NCBI GenBank assembly: GCA_963824985.1 | Contig: CAWGRQ010000039.1 | Location: 56,333-120,332, forward strand | Source of the DNA: JAFNAG01 sp963824985 | Lineage (GTDB): Bacteria; Acidobacteriota; UBA6911 | DNA length: 64,000 bases | Direction: 5' to 3' | Shown: positions 36,012 to 45,495 of the stretch, one piece after another | How the letters are laid out: each line of letters starts with the position of its first letter | Position numbering within the stretch: the first letter of the stretch is position 1 | Notes under the pieces: generated by a model | Seen by the model: the letters and a program-made list of their open reading frames with translations, nothing else | What the model was told of the DNA's origin: nothing | Database searches by the model: none | Program-made: the position numbers and the translations under genes

Positions 36012-36216
36012 ATTCAGACACTGGGCGCGCAGATGTAGTCGTGATCGGCGGCGGCATTATCGGCGCCTCCATCGCCTACCATCTTGCGGGCTTGGGCGCC
36101 GGCAGGATTGTGCTTCTGGAGCGCGAGCATCTCCTCGGCACCGGATCCACCGGGCGGTGCGCTGGCGGCTTCCGAGGCCAGTTCTCAACTGAAATCAACA
36201 TCTGCCTTTCCCTCCT
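36008..36216 (+). pseudogene. FAD-dependent oxidoreductase (DAO family), truncated by a repeat element
   Basis: Only about 70 N-terminal residues remain: ADVVVIGGGIIGASIAYHLA (FAD dinucleotide-binding GxGxxG), LLEREHLLGTGSTGRCAGGF and RGQFSTEINICLSLL, typical of glycine/sarcosine oxidase-type enzymes of about 380 residues. At 36217 the 292-bp element begins and gives a stop within a few codons. The remaining 300 residues are not found after the element, so insertion was accompanied by deletion. Confidence 0.85.
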
Positions 36217-36508
36217 GGCATCTGTTTAGCCGATGCTGAACAGCAGAACGCAAAGACGCATGGACGCAAAGAGATTCCCTTCGGTTCGCGGGCATGGGCG
36301 GCCTTCGGCCGCATCCTTGGGCGAGCCGCGGGAGAAAGCGCAATCCTCCTGAGTAGCCGCTGCCCGCGCTTTCTCCCGCGGCTCGCCCAAGGATGCGCCA
36401 GCGCGAAGCGCTGCGCCCACGCCTGTTGCTCAGTCGATCTTTGCGCCCTTGCGCCCCCGCGTCTTTGCGTTTTGCTTCTTCATCCATTTGATTTGGCTAA
36501 ACAATTAC
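36217..36508. repeat. About 292-bp palindromic element (family M, copy 2)
   Basis: Near-identical to 6431-6728, in the same orientation. It carries the same terminal GGCATCTGTTTAGCC and inner hairpin arms. It truncates the FAD oxidoreductase and ends 63 bp before the stop of the RND gene. Confidence 0.8.
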
Positions 36509-36570
36509 CCCTCCTGAGCCTCCCGAGGATTCTCAATTTTGCTGCGGAGATGGACTGTCCTGTGGATGTT

Positions 36571-39500
36571 CTATTTGGAGCGGTGGTTGGCAAAGGCCAA
36601 CCGCCAGGAGCGGGCCCGCTCGCGCCAATGCCCCACGACCAGATCATCGAGAAGCGTATAGAGCACGGGAATCGCCAGCAGTGTGAGCAGAAAACAGAGC
36701 GACTGGCCGCCGATGATCACAACGGCAATCGCCGACCGGGTCGAGGAACCGGGTCCCGTCCCGAGCGCGGTCGGGATCATCCCGGCAATAATGGATAGGG
36801 TGGTCATGAGAATCGGTCGGAAGCGCGCGCGGTTGGCGTCGATCATGGCCCGATGGCGCTCATATCCGTGCTCGCGGCGCAACCGGTTTACAAAGTCGAT
36901 CTGCAGAATCGAATTCTTCTTTACCACACCAAAGAGCAGCAGCAGACCCAGGGCACTCCACATGTGAAGGGTCTTGCCGGTCACAAACAGAGAAACCAGG
37001 GCAAACGGAATCGCCAGAGGCAGGGAAGCAAGAATGGTAATCGGATGAATAAAGCTCTCAAACTGTGCCGCGAGCACGATGTACATGAAGATGAATGAAA
37101 GGACAAAGGCGACCAGGAAGTTCATCACCATCTCCCCCATCACTTTGCCCTGCCCGGAGAAATAGTAATCGTAGCCCACCGGCAAGCCGGAACCGGTAAT
37201 GATTCCCTGTACATCGCTCATGGCCTCCCCCAACGCCTTGCCGGGGAGCAGATTTGCTGTCAGGGTCACCTGGTGCTGACGGTTGTAGCGGTCAATCTGA
37301 GCCGGCCCCGTGCCCCGTTGGACAAGCGCGACATTGTCGAGGCGGACCAGGCGGCCCTGCGCGGAAGGGATCATCAATCCACCGATTACATCGGCGTTCA
37401 TGCGTTGTTCCGGGCGCACCCGCAGCCGAACCTCGTACAATTCGTCGCCTTCTTTATACTTGGTGATATCCTCTTCGCCGGAAATCATCGTGCGCAGCGT
37501 GCGGGCGATGTCGGTGACCGAAACCCCCAGATCCGAGGCCTTGTCACGCAAAATGTTGACCTGCACTTCCGGGTTCCCGACATTCACGGAGCTGTCCACG
37601 TCCACCAGCCCGGGAATCTCTTTCATTTTTTGGGTGAATTGATTCGACAGCAGCGCCAGCTCCTTCAGGTCTGGGCCGCGCACAATCAAATTGACCGGAG
37701 TGGATCGCCCGCCGATAGTGCTCACATTCTGCACGGCGACCCGCACCCCAGGAAAATCCTGCAGGATCGAACGAGCCTGCCTCATCACATCAAACTGGCT
37801 GATCCTGCGGCTTTGAAGCGGCGACATGCGCACATAAATGGAACCGTCGGTCACGCCGCCGATCCCCTGCGCGTTGATCGTGGTTAGAAGGTGGCGAACT
37901 TCGGGAAGCGCTCGAATGCGCTGTTCCATCTGCTGCAGGATCGCATCCGTCCCGGCCAGCGACGTCCCTTCCGGCGTTTTCACCACCACCTCAAATTCAT
38001 CCTGGTCATCCGCCGGGAAAAAATCCACGCCTATGCGTCTCCCCAACGGAATGATCGACAGGAAGGTCCCGGTACAGATGACCACCATGATCTTCCGGTG
38101 CGCCAGGGCCCATTCCAAGGTACGGATATACCGGTTCTCAATCCATCGATACCATCGCGATTCCTTGGAGCCATGGTGGGTGGATGCGCCTGCATCTTCT
38201 CCTGTTTTGATGAAGCGGGATGAGAGCATAGGCGTCAGTGTGAAGCTGACCAGCAGCGAGACCAAAATCGCAGCTGCGGCGGTAACCCCGAAGCTCTGCA
38301 GGAAGCGCCCGGGAATGCCGCCGAGAAACACTACGGGGGCGAAAATAACGACCAGGGATAGCGTGGATGCCATTACGGCGAGGCCGATTTCCTTGGTCGC
38401 CTCCACGGCGGCATCGAACGGCCTGAATTTCTTCTCCTCGATGTAACGGAAAATGTTCTCCAGGACGACGATGGCATCGTCGATCACGATGCCGACCGAT
38501 ACCGTCAAGCCCAGCAGAGTCAGGCTGTTCAGCGTGTAGCCGAGCGCGCGCATAACCGTAAAGGTCGCGATCAGGGAGGTCGGGATCGCGAGGGCGGCAA
38601 TCAGGGTGGAGCGCCAGTTGCGCATGAAGAACAGGACCACGAGGCTGGCGAACAGGCCGCCGAGTAGCAGGTGCTCGTAGATCGCGTTGACTGACCCTTC
38701 AATGAAAATCGACTGGTCGCGGATCACACTGGCGCTCAGGTCGGGCGGCAGAATCTTGCCGATCTCTTCCAGCTTCGCTTTGACAGCGTCTATGATGCGG
38801 ACGGTGTTGGTGCCCGACTGCTTGCGCACGAGCAGCGTGACGGCCGGGCGTCCGTCCAGCCGCGCCAGGTCGCGCGGCTCCTCATAACCATCGGTCACGG
38901 TGGCAAAATCGAGCAGGCGGACGGGAACGCCGTTGCTGGTGCTGACAATCAGCTCGCGGAACTGTTCGGGCGAAGAAATTCGGCCCAGAGTGCGCAAGAT
39001 CAACTCCCGCTTGCCCTGATCCACACGGCCGCTTGGGATCTCCACATTCTGACGCTGCAGCGCCAGCGACACCTGGCCGATATTCAGCCCCAAAGAGCTC
39101 AGTTTTTGAGCATCGATCTCGATCTGAATGGCACGCTTTCGCCCGCCGATCAGTAACACCTGCCCGATGCCGCTCACGCCTTCCAATTGCTGCTTCACCT
39201 GCTTGTCGGCAATCTCGGTGATTTCCCGCAGGCTGCGATCCCCCGAAACGCTGATCGACATGATCGGCGAAGCATCCGGGTCGGCTTTTTCTATAACCGG
39301 AGGATCGATCCCGGCGGGAAGCCGGCGCAGGATTACCGCAACCTTGTCGCGGACATCCTGGGCCGCCTGATCGGTGTCGCGTTCAAGCAAAAACATCACA
39401 ATGACGCGCGATACACCCTCGACTGTGGTGGCGCGCAATTCGTCGATCCCCTGGATCGTATTGACCGCTTCTTCAACCGGTTTGGTGACTTCTGTTTCCA

Positions 39501-39675
39501 TCTCCTCGGCGCTGGCGCCGGGGAGCACCGTGGTGACAGTGACGACCGGAATGTCCACCTTGGGGTACTGGTCAATGCCCAGTTCGCGGAACGAAGCTAT
39601 GCCAAGGACTACGAGAGCCATGATCAGCATGGTCGCGAAGACCGGGCGACGAACGCATAGTGCTGCCAGGCCCAT
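36571..39675 (-). CDS. RND efflux transporter, inner-membrane subunit (HAE1/AcrB type)
   Basis: 1,034 residues, full length. Twelve membrane segments in two halves with large periplasmic loops. N-terminus CVRRPVFATMLIMALVVLG; the proton-relay Asp pair is in GIVIDDAIVVLENIFRYIEE. Drug or lipid export is driven by proton exchange. ATG 39675 lies immediately after the stop of the membrane-fusion gene, whose last codons hold the ribosome site AAGGAG. No TolC-type outer-membrane gene is in the window, so the channel must be elsewhere. Substrate cannot be inferred from sequence; the RRxxFAT start fits the multidrug (HAE1) branch rather than the metal (CzcA) branch. Confidence 0.95.
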   Translation of the reverse strand: MGLAALCVRRPVFATMLIMALVVLGIASFRELGIDQYPKVDIPVVTVTTVLPGASAEEMETEVTKPVEEAVNTIQGIDELRATTVEGVSRVIVMFLLERDTDQAAQDVRDKVAVILRRLPAGIDPPVIEKADPDASPIMSISVSGDRSLREITEIADKQVKQQLEGVSGIGQVLLIGGRKRAIQIEIDAQKLSSLGLNIGQVSLALQRQNVEIPSGRVDQGKRELILRTLGRISSPEQFRELIVSTSNGVPVRLLDFATVTDGYEEPRDLARLDGRPAVTLLVRKQSGTNTVRIIDAVKAKLEEIGKILPPDLSASVIRDQSIFIEGSVNAIYEHLLLGGLFASLVVLFFMRNWRSTLIAALAIPTSLIATFTVMRALGYTLNSLTLLGLTVSVGIVIDDAIVVLENIFRYIEEKKFRPFDAAVEATKEIGLAVMASTLSLVVIFAPVVFLGGIPGRFLQSFGVTAAAAILVSLLVSFTLTPMLSSRFIKTGEDAGASTHHGSKESRWYRWIENRYIRTLEWALAHRKIMVVICTGTFLSIIPLGRRIGVDFFPADDQDEFEVVVKTPEGTSLAGTDAILQQMEQRIRALPEVRHLLTTINAQGIGGVTDGSIYVRMSPLQSRRISQFDVMRQARSILQDFPGVRVAVQNVSTIGGRSTPVNLIVRGPDLKELALLSNQFTQKMKEIPGLVDVDSSVNVGNPEVQVNILRDKASDLGVSVTDIARTLRTMISGEEDITKYKEGDELYEVRLRVRPEQRMNADVIGGLMIPSAQGRLVRLDNVALVQRGTGPAQIDRYNRQHQVTLTANLLPGKALGEAMSDVQGIITGSGLPVGYDYYFSGQGKVMGEMVMNFLVAFVLSFIFMYIVLAAQFESFIHPITILASLPLAIPFALVSLFVTGKTLHMWSALGLLLLFGVVKKNSILQIDFVNRLRREHGYERHRAMIDANRARFRPILMTTLSIIAGMIPTALGTGPGSSTRSAIAVVIIGGQSLCFLLTLLAIPVLYTLLDDLVVGHWRERARSWRLAFANHRSK

Positions 39676-40881
39676 CTAGCTCTCCTTCCTGATTTCGACG
39701 CGACTCCCCTGGTGAATTTTTGTCAGCTCCGTGGTGGCAATCCACACACCCGGAGTCAGCCCCTCCGTGATCTCAATTATGTCCCCGAAACGATCGCCGA
39801 GCTTGACCACCTGCTCGCGGATCTGTTGGTTCTCGATCACGTAGACCTTCTGCACGCCGTAATAGGAGATTACGGCACTGGCCGGGACCCGCAGCACGGA
39901 ATCCTGCCTGGCGGTGGTCAAAACGGCACGGGCAAACAGCCCCGGACGGAGCCGCTGGCGGGAATTGTCGATTTCCGCTTCGATCACAAAGGTCCGGCTC
40001 TGCGGGTCGATCGTACGGGCCATGTGTGCCACCCGTCCCTGAAATTTCTCGGCATATGCCTCTACCGTAATATCAACCGGAACCCCAACGGCCACAAAAG
40101 GGAACCACAGTTCGGGGATGGAGGCCCGCAATTTCAGTGGATTCATTGACGTGATCGACAGGAGGGATCCCTGATCCTTAATGTATTGTCCAATCTCCAC
40201 CTGGCGCGCCTTCACCGCGCCGGCAAATGGGGCGTAAATCCGGGTGTCCGCGAGTTTCTTTCGTGCAATCGACAGCTGCACGCGCAGGTTCTCCGCCTGG
40301 GCCTCCAGATTGCGCACACCCTCCAGCGCGGCCACGTAATTGGCCTCCGCAACTTTCAGCCGCGAATCGGCCGTGTCATACACCTGCTGCGCTGATACTC
40401 CCTTGGCGACAAGAGCCTTGGCCCGCTCAAATCCGGTCCGGGCATCGTCCAGATCAGCCTTGGCTTTTCGCACCATGGACGTTTCCGCGGGAGCCGGCAG
40501 GGGGTCTGTTTCCTTCGCCAGACCCAGCGAAGCCAGCACCTGCTGCAAGGCTGCCTGTTGCCGGTCAACTGCCAACGAATATTCCCTGGGATCGATTTCG
40601 ATGAGGAGCTGGCCCTGTTCGACTTGGTCGCCCAAGTCGGCGTGGATCGCAACCACCCGCCCCGCCACCTCGCTCGATACCGTTACCTCACGCGAGCCTT
40701 CCAGGGTGCCTACCAGGTCAACCGTTCTATGGACCGTATCCGATTTGACCTGGATAGCCTGCACCGCCGTGGAAGCATCGGGACTGGCAGTCACCGTAGG
40801 GGCAGGGCGAGAACATCCCGCCGCAAACAGCAGCAGGAAGGGCGCAAAACGAGTCGTCAGGCGGTCGCGGTCGGATTTCAT
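39676..40881 (-). CDS. RND membrane-fusion lipoprotein (HlyD/AcrA type)
   Basis: 401 residues. The N-terminus is a lipoprotein signal with the lipobox LLFAAGC. A barrel-sandwich hybrid (VTVSSEVAGRVVAIHADLGDQ) is split by a coiled-coil hairpin with heptad-like Ala/Leu (about 95-190). The beta-barrel domain follows and ends with FGDIIEITEGLTPGVWIATT. It links the RND pump to an outer-membrane channel. First gene of a two-gene operon with the pump. ATG 40881 is used; a GTG two codons earlier is possible. Confidence 0.93.
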   Translation of the reverse strand: MKSDRDRLTTRFAPFLLLFAAGCSRPAPTVTASPDASTAVQAIQVKSDTVHRTVDLVGTLEGSREVTVSSEVAGRVVAIHADLGDQVEQGQLLIEIDPREYSLAVDRQQAALQQVLASLGLAKETDPLPAPAETSMVRKAKADLDDARTGFERAKALVAKGVSAQQVYDTADSRLKVAEANYVAALEGVRNLEAQAENLRVQLSIARKKLADTRIYAPFAGAVKARQVEIGQYIKDQGSLLSITSMNPLKLRASIPELWFPFVAVGVPVDITVEAYAEKFQGRVAHMARTIDPQSRTFVIEAEIDNSRQRLRPGLFARAVLTTARQDSVLRVPASAVISYYGVQKVYVIENQQIREQVVKLGDRFGDIIEITEGLTPGVWIATTELTKIHQGSRVEIRKES

Positions 40882-41142
40882 AGTCACCAGGCATTCAGGG
40901 CCGCAGCCCTGTTATTGAAAAGAAACGGGACATAAAAATCTGAAGGGTGGACCCATCGGCACATCCACCAGGACGATCGGGCACATGCTTGGAAACCCAA
41001 GAATACTATAGTTCTGATTTGACGAGCATCACCATTATTGAAGTCACTCTCACGACCTTTTGAGACGATGTCCCACCAGGAATCCCGATTACGCCGTGCA
41101 GGCGCTCGACGCGTCCGCATGCGCTGACGGGAATTCGGATCC

Positions 41143-42105
41143 TTACAGATTCATGGCCTCGAACCAGCGCCCGGCCGCTGCCATATCCACATTCCCGCCA
41201 CTGAGGATTACCCCTACCCGCTTCCCCTGGACGCCGGACTGCCGACTGAACAATGCCGCCAGGCCCAGCACTCCGGTTGGCTCGACCACGAGTTTGAGCC
41301 GGGACCAGACAAAGTGCATGGTGCGAATCAGCCACTCGTCCGTCACGGCGAGCATGTCATCCACGTTCTGGAGAATGAGCGGGAATGTAAGTTTCCCGAG
41401 AGCGGGGGTCTGGGCCCCATCCGCGATCGTGGCCGGATTGTGCACCGACTGGAGGCTGCCCGTGCGAAAAGAACGCATGGCATCATCGCCTGCCGCCGGC
41501 TCGACACCCACGACCTTGCAGGACGCAGCCAGACGGCGCGCTACCAGCGCCGACCCGCTGAGCAGGCCCCCTCCGCCGCAGGGCACGAACAGATAATCGA
41601 GAGCGCCCGCAGACTCGAAAAGCTCGAGGGCAGCCGTTCCCTGACCGGCGATAATGTGCGGATGATCGAAGGGCGGAATGACCGTGCTGCCGTGTTTTGC
41701 GGCCAGAGACCGGGCAATCCCCTCGCGCGAGGTCGTTCCGGGATCATGCAAGATGACTTCCGCGCCATACCCGCGGACTGCGGCAAGCTTCATGGCCGGC
41801 GCGGTATCGGGCATGACAATGGTCGATCGCACTCCCAGCAGTTGGCAAACCCGTGCCGTCGCCTGGGCATGGTTGCCTGAAGAATAAGTGATTACGCCGC
41901 GTGCCAGGTCCACATCCGTCAGGCGACTGATGGCATTGTAGGCGCCGCGGAATTTGAACGCCCCCACATGCTGAAGATTTTCACACTTGAGAAATACCTG
42001 GTTGCCGCATGCCTCGTTGAGCAGCCGCGAAGTGGCAATCGGTGTTTTATGGACCACTCCCTCCAGACACTGTGCCGCCGCAACAACATCCTCAAAGGTA
42101 ACCAT
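41143..42105 (-). CDS. Threonine dehydratase / serine racemase family PLP enzyme
   Basis: 320 residues from the ATG at 42105 (GGAG upstream). Fold-type II PLP enzyme: KCENLQHVGAFKFRGAYNAI contains the Schiff-base lysine (SFKxRGA type, here AFKFRGA). SSGNHAQATARVCQLLG and the phosphate loop PCGGGGLLSG follow. It lacks the C-terminal ACT regulatory domain of biosynthetic IlvA, so it is the catabolic or racemase type. The likely reaction is threonine or serine to the 2-oxo acid plus ammonia. The upstream gene on this strand is an amino-acid permease, which supports an amino-acid degradation role. Confidence 0.9.
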   Translation of the reverse strand: MVTFEDVVAAAQCLEGVVHKTPIATSRLLNEACGNQVFLKCENLQHVGAFKFRGAYNAISRLTDVDLARGVITYSSGNHAQATARVCQLLGVRSTIVMPDTAPAMKLAAVRGYGAEVILHDPGTTSREGIARSLAAKHGSTVIPPFDHPHIIAGQGTAALELFESAGALDYLFVPCGGGGLLSGSALVARRLAASCKVVGVEPAAGDDAMRSFRTGSLQSVHNPATIADGAQTPALGKLTFPLILQNVDDMLAVTDEWLIRTMHFVWSRLKLVVEPTGVLGLAALFSRQSGVQGKRVGVILSGGNVDMAAAGRWFEAMNL

Positions 42106-42422
42106 GCCCGAACTCCAATCCTGTCCTGTCCCACGACCATGAGCCCAAATCCCGGTAACTGGCTGGCGGATCATGGCAGAGGAATTGATAACGTTCCTCC
42201 AAATCCAGCTGCACGTCAAGGGGGTGTGCCCCATCCAACAATCATCTGCCGGCTGGAAATCATGGTGCCGAAAGAGTAAGTAAGGAAATCCCCATCACAA
42301 GCGCCGGCAATCGAGTTATCCTCCCCTTCTCCTGAGAGTCGCGGGCAAATGGAAACGGGCGGCAACCAACCTGATCCATCCCGCGTGCCGGCAGATTGCC
42401 GACGCTTGCTGTTCCTGCAGGT
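42106..42422. other. Spacer between the permease and the PLP enzyme
   Basis: 317 bp on the transcript path of both minus-strand genes. I see no gene. Probably the promoter region of the PLP enzyme; no convincing -35/-10 pair was found. Confidence 0.4.
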
Positions 42423-43811
42423 TCAGGCCGCGGTCCTGCGCCGGAGCATCATGCCGAGCGAGAGCCAGACCATCAGGGACAAATACTCCCAGAACCGAAA
42501 ACTTCCGGGAATAAATGGAACGAGTTTCAACAGCAGAAGGGATGCGGCGACCGCCGCGCCGATTTTTGCTACCCCAATCTCCCGGCGTCGCGATCCATCG
42601 TCGCCGGCATGCAGTGCGCGCCACCGCACAAAGGCAACGCAGGTAACAAACCAGCCCAACGCCGAGCAAAGCGAACCCACTTCCGTTACCGGAATCAGAA
42701 TCGACTCTCCCAGCAATGCCCCGGCGACCGTCACGAGGGCGCAAAACAGAACCGCCTGATGCGGGGACTGATAGCGCCGATGAACCTGTCCGAGCCGTTC
42801 GGGAATCATTCCCCGGCGGCCGAGTGCGAAAACCAGGCGCGAGGCGGTGAGAAAATTGGCGTTAAAGACCTTCAGCAGGGACAGCAATGCGGCGAAAATG
42901 ACCACGCGCACAATCAGGTCGGAGCCGAAGGCGCGCTTGAAAGCGACGGCCGTGGCGTAGCGCTCGCCGATCAACGTCTGCCAGGGAACCAGGCCACCCA
43001 CAACACCGATGATGGCGACATAAAATACCGTCCCTGCGGCAAGACCGAGAAAGATGGCGCGCGTAAAGCCGCGGGGATCGAAACCTTCGCGCGCTTCTTC
43101 GGAGCATTTGGGCACCGATTCAAAACCAGTCATGAAATAGGGTACGATCTGAAGGACCATGACCACCGAGACCGCACCGGCGATCCAGCCGCCTTCAAGG
43201 CTCCGGCTGAACAACGGCTGGAGGTTTGCCAACCGATCCCGAGTCAGACCCATGGCAGTAAAAACGGCGAACAGGACCAGGAGGCCGAACGTGGTCAGGT
43301 TCTGGAAGCGGGTGCTCACGCGGATTCCCCGGTAGTTCAGAAACACGACGATGGCGGTGGTCCCAAGTCCAAGCAGCAGTGCGGGCAGGTAGACCGGGAC
43401 CGCGCCCACACGGTAGATTTCGTGTGTCTGGAGCGCGGGCAGTAGGTACGAAAGGACTTTGCCGATCGCGACCGCTTCCCAGGGGCAGACGATCAGGTAG
43501 GCGAGCGTCATCAGCCAGCCGGAGAGAAAACCGACTGAAGGGGGGAACACGGTTGCAGCATAAGCAAGCTCGCTGGCGGCATCCGGAATTGCCTGGACAA
43601 ACTTGCCGTACACGAACGCGATCGGCACCAGGGCCAACCCACCCAGCAGGAAACCGAGCATCGCTCCGCCCGGGCCTCCGCGTCCCAGCCAGTCGTCGAT
43701 GACAATCAGCCATCCCACCCCCACCATGGTGCCAAAGGCAAGGGTGAAATACTCGGTGGTGCGGAGTGTGCGTGCCAGAACCGTTCTGGCGTTCCGGGGT
43801 GAGAGATCCAT
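42423..43811 (-). CDS. APC-family amino-acid permease
   Basis: 462 residues, about twelve membrane helices. The first helix has the broken-helix motif FGTMVGVGWLI of the APC superfamily, followed by GGPGGAMLGFLLGGLALVP and, in helix 6, YFMTGFESVPKCSEEAREG. It should take up an amino acid or polyamine with protons. The PLP dehydratase 317 bp downstream on the same strand may act on the imported compound. The ATG at 43811 is used (GTG 43814 is in frame). A TATAAT lies only three bases upstream, too close to be the promoter for this start. Confidence 0.92.
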   Translation of the reverse strand: MDLSPRNARTVLARTLRTTEYFTLAFGTMVGVGWLIVIDDWLGRGGPGGAMLGFLLGGLALVPIAFVYGKFVQAIPDAASELAYAATVFPPSVGFLSGWLMTLAYLIVCPWEAVAIGKVLSYLLPALQTHEIYRVGAVPVYLPALLLGLGTTAIVVFLNYRGIRVSTRFQNLTTFGLLVLFAVFTAMGLTRDRLANLQPLFSRSLEGGWIAGAVSVVMVLQIVPYFMTGFESVPKCSEEAREGFDPRGFTRAIFLGLAAGTVFYVAIIGVVGGLVPWQTLIGERYATAVAFKRAFGSDLIVRVVIFAALLSLLKVFNANFLTASRLVFALGRRGMIPERLGQVHRRYQSPHQAVLFCALVTVAGALLGESILIPVTEVGSLCSALGWFVTCVAFVRWRALHAGDDGSRRREIGVAKIGAAVAASLLLLKLVPFIPGSFRFWEYLSLMVWLSLGMMLRRRTAA

Positions 43812-43899
43812 CACATTATATCCTCGCGTTGAGATCCGCTTATTTCACCAAATCGGCGACGCATCTGCAATGTTCAAAATGCCTTAATTATTCAGCCTT

Positions 43900-44064
43900 T
43901 TTAAAAGCAGCCACGGATTACACGGATTCGGATGCCTGCGGATATCGAAGCGCGCCAGATGATGTCGTCCTTGCCAGCCCCCTGGAAGGTGCGTGAAACA
44001 CTCCGCTAATGGTAGTGCCTTCAGCAAATCCGTGAAATCCGTGGCCGCCTTTTGCTGCCTCTGA
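43900..44064. repeat. Inverted-repeat element with CCACGGATTACACGGATT arms
   Basis: Left arm (about 43904-43930, AAAGCAGCCACGGATTACAC and GGATTCGG) and right arm (44025-44062, AATCCGTGAAATCCGTGGC, then CGCCTTTTGCTGCC) are inverted copies around a 95-bp centre. It fills the divergent gap between the permease and the hydrolase. The same arm sequence is familiar as a dispersed repeat in several phyla, an impression from experience rather than a search. Confidence 0.65.
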
Positions 44065-44080
44065 CCATATGCCTGAACAG

Positions 44081-44108
44081 TTACAAAATGCCGGAAACAT
44101 TGGATAAT
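44081..44108 (+). promoter_or_regulatory. Candidate sigma-70 promoter of the alpha/beta hydrolase
   Basis: TTACAA (44081-44086), 16-base spacer, GATAAT (44103-44108). The expected start is at about 44115, 37 bases before the ATG at 44152. No strong ribosome site follows (GGGAGG at 44110 is 36 bases off). Confidence 0.4.
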
Positions 44109-44151
44109 AGGGAGGCACGGGCGCAATTGCGGTTAAAGGGCCAAACACAGA

Positions 44152-44901
44152 ATGGGAAACACCGAATCCGAACCACGGTCATTGGCGCTTCTGATTCCCG
44201 GTCTCGATGGCACCGGCAAGCTCTACTACCGGCAGATCGATGACCTGGCGAAGAAATATCGCGTCTGCGCCTGGTCCTACAGGCACGGCGAAAACTCCGG
44301 CCTGTCCGATCTGACCCGTGACCTGGGCCTGGCTACGACCGGGGAGGCGCCCGGATCAATCCTGGTGATCGCCGAATCCTTCGGTGGCCTGGTTGCCCTC
44401 AATTATATCCTGCAATATCCTGAGCGCGTGCGTTGCCTGATCCTGGTTAATGCCTTCCCTTATTTCAGGCACCGATTGCGGATTCGCCTGGCTCGCGCTC
44501 TTGCCTCCCTGCTCCGGCTGCGCTTCGCCCGAACGATGAAGGACCTCATCGTGGATCGTACGTTGGCAAGAGAAGGAATTCTGGAGAAGGATCGGCAGCG
44601 CTACCGGGAGATCATCCAGGATATTCATCTGCCGGACTATCGCCGGCGCCTCCGCCTGGTTCAGGAGGTCGACCTGAGGGCAAGGCTCTCCGAGATCGCC
44701 GTGCCCGTAATTCTACTTGCTGCCGGTAGTGACAAGGTGGTCCCATCAATCCTGGACGCTCACCTGATGGCCTCGCGCATCCCGCGAGCCATTGTAAAGG
44801 AGTTCCCCGATGCCGGACACGCATTGCTGCTGACCCCTGGAGTGTCTTTGGCTATGATTGATGGTCGGGAGTCAGCAGCCCCGGGGTGGGAGCACGGATA
44901 G
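44152..44901 (+). CDS. Alpha/beta hydrolase
   Basis: 249 residues. Oxyanion region LIPGLDGTGKLYY, nucleophile elbow IAESFGGLVALNY (Ala-Glu-Ser-Phe-Gly in place of the usual Gly-x-Ser-x-Gly), acid AAGSDKVVPS and histidine DAGHALLLTPG complete a Ser-Asp-His triad. There is no signal peptide, so it is probably cytoplasmic. The arginine-rich middle (HRLRIRLARALASLLRLRFAR) forms an amphipathic cap that could bind a membrane, as in acyl-group hydrolases. The substrate is unknown. A small zincin gene follows 40 bp on. Confidence 0.85.
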   Translation: MGNTESEPRSLALLIPGLDGTGKLYYRQIDDLAKKYRVCAWSYRHGENSGLSDLTRDLGLATTGEAPGSILVIAESFGGLVALNYILQYPERVRCLILVNAFPYFRHRLRIRLARALASLLRLRFARTMKDLIVDRTLAREGILEKDRQRYREIIQDIHLPDYRRRLRLVQEVDLRARLSEIAVPVILLAAGSDKVVPSILDAHLMASRIPRAIVKEFPDAGHALLLTPGVSLAMIDGRESAAPGWEHG

Positions 44902-44941
44902 GGGACCGGACATTCACGGTTTCTTGCGCGGAATTACGCCG

Positions 44942-45310
44942 ATGAAACGCGACTCATTCGACGACCTGGTTCGGAAAGCCCTGGCAAGAATTCCCCGGCA
45001 GTTCCGGAACGCAATGGAAAACATCGAAATCGTGGTCGAGGACTGGCCGGATCCAACCCTGATGGAAGAGGTGACCGGCGACCGCAATGCCGTATTATAC
45101 GGATTATTCACGGGCAGGCCTCTGCCCCTGCATGGTGCCGGAGACTGGGGGGATCCCCCCGGTTTGATTTTTCTCTACCGCCGGCCATTGGAGGAAGACT
45201 TCCCCGACCCGGAAGACCTGGCGCGCGAAATCGAAATCACCCTGGTTCACGAAATTGCGCATTATATGGGTTTTGACGAAGACACGTTGCGGGAATACGG
45301 CTACGGGTAA
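44942..45310 (+). CDS. Small zincin-like metallopeptidase (DUF1025 type)
   Basis: 122 residues from the ATG at 44942. The zinc motif HEIAHYMGFDED (HExxHxxGxxED) lies at about 102-113, and GLFTGRPL and IFLYRRPLEEDF are typical of this short cytoplasmic family. Substrate and role are unknown. The frame is open upstream into the hydrolase gene, but only from 44942 does the sequence resemble the family. Confidence 0.9.
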   Translation: MKRDSFDDLVRKALARIPRQFRNAMENIEIVVEDWPDPTLMEEVTGDRNAVLYGLFTGRPLPLHGAGDWGDPPGLIFLYRRPLEEDFPDPEDLAREIEITLVHEIAHYMGFDEDTLREYGYG

Positions 45311-45495
45311 TCCACCCGCCAAAAAGGGGCGCGGCAGGGCCGTCATCACGGATCTCCCCGCGCGCAGCTCCGTACGGGCGCTGCTGAAGCATGCGGCTCC
45401 TGCCTGGGATGTCTGGCGTCCAAGCGGGTGCAGGGAAAAGATCCGTGCAGGAACACAAGACGGGATTTTGGGCAACGCTGAGTTATAATCTCCCC

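Noticed and set aside
43809..43820. TATAAT as promoter of the APC permease
   Set aside because: It lies three bases before the ATG, and no -35 box is found at a proper distance.
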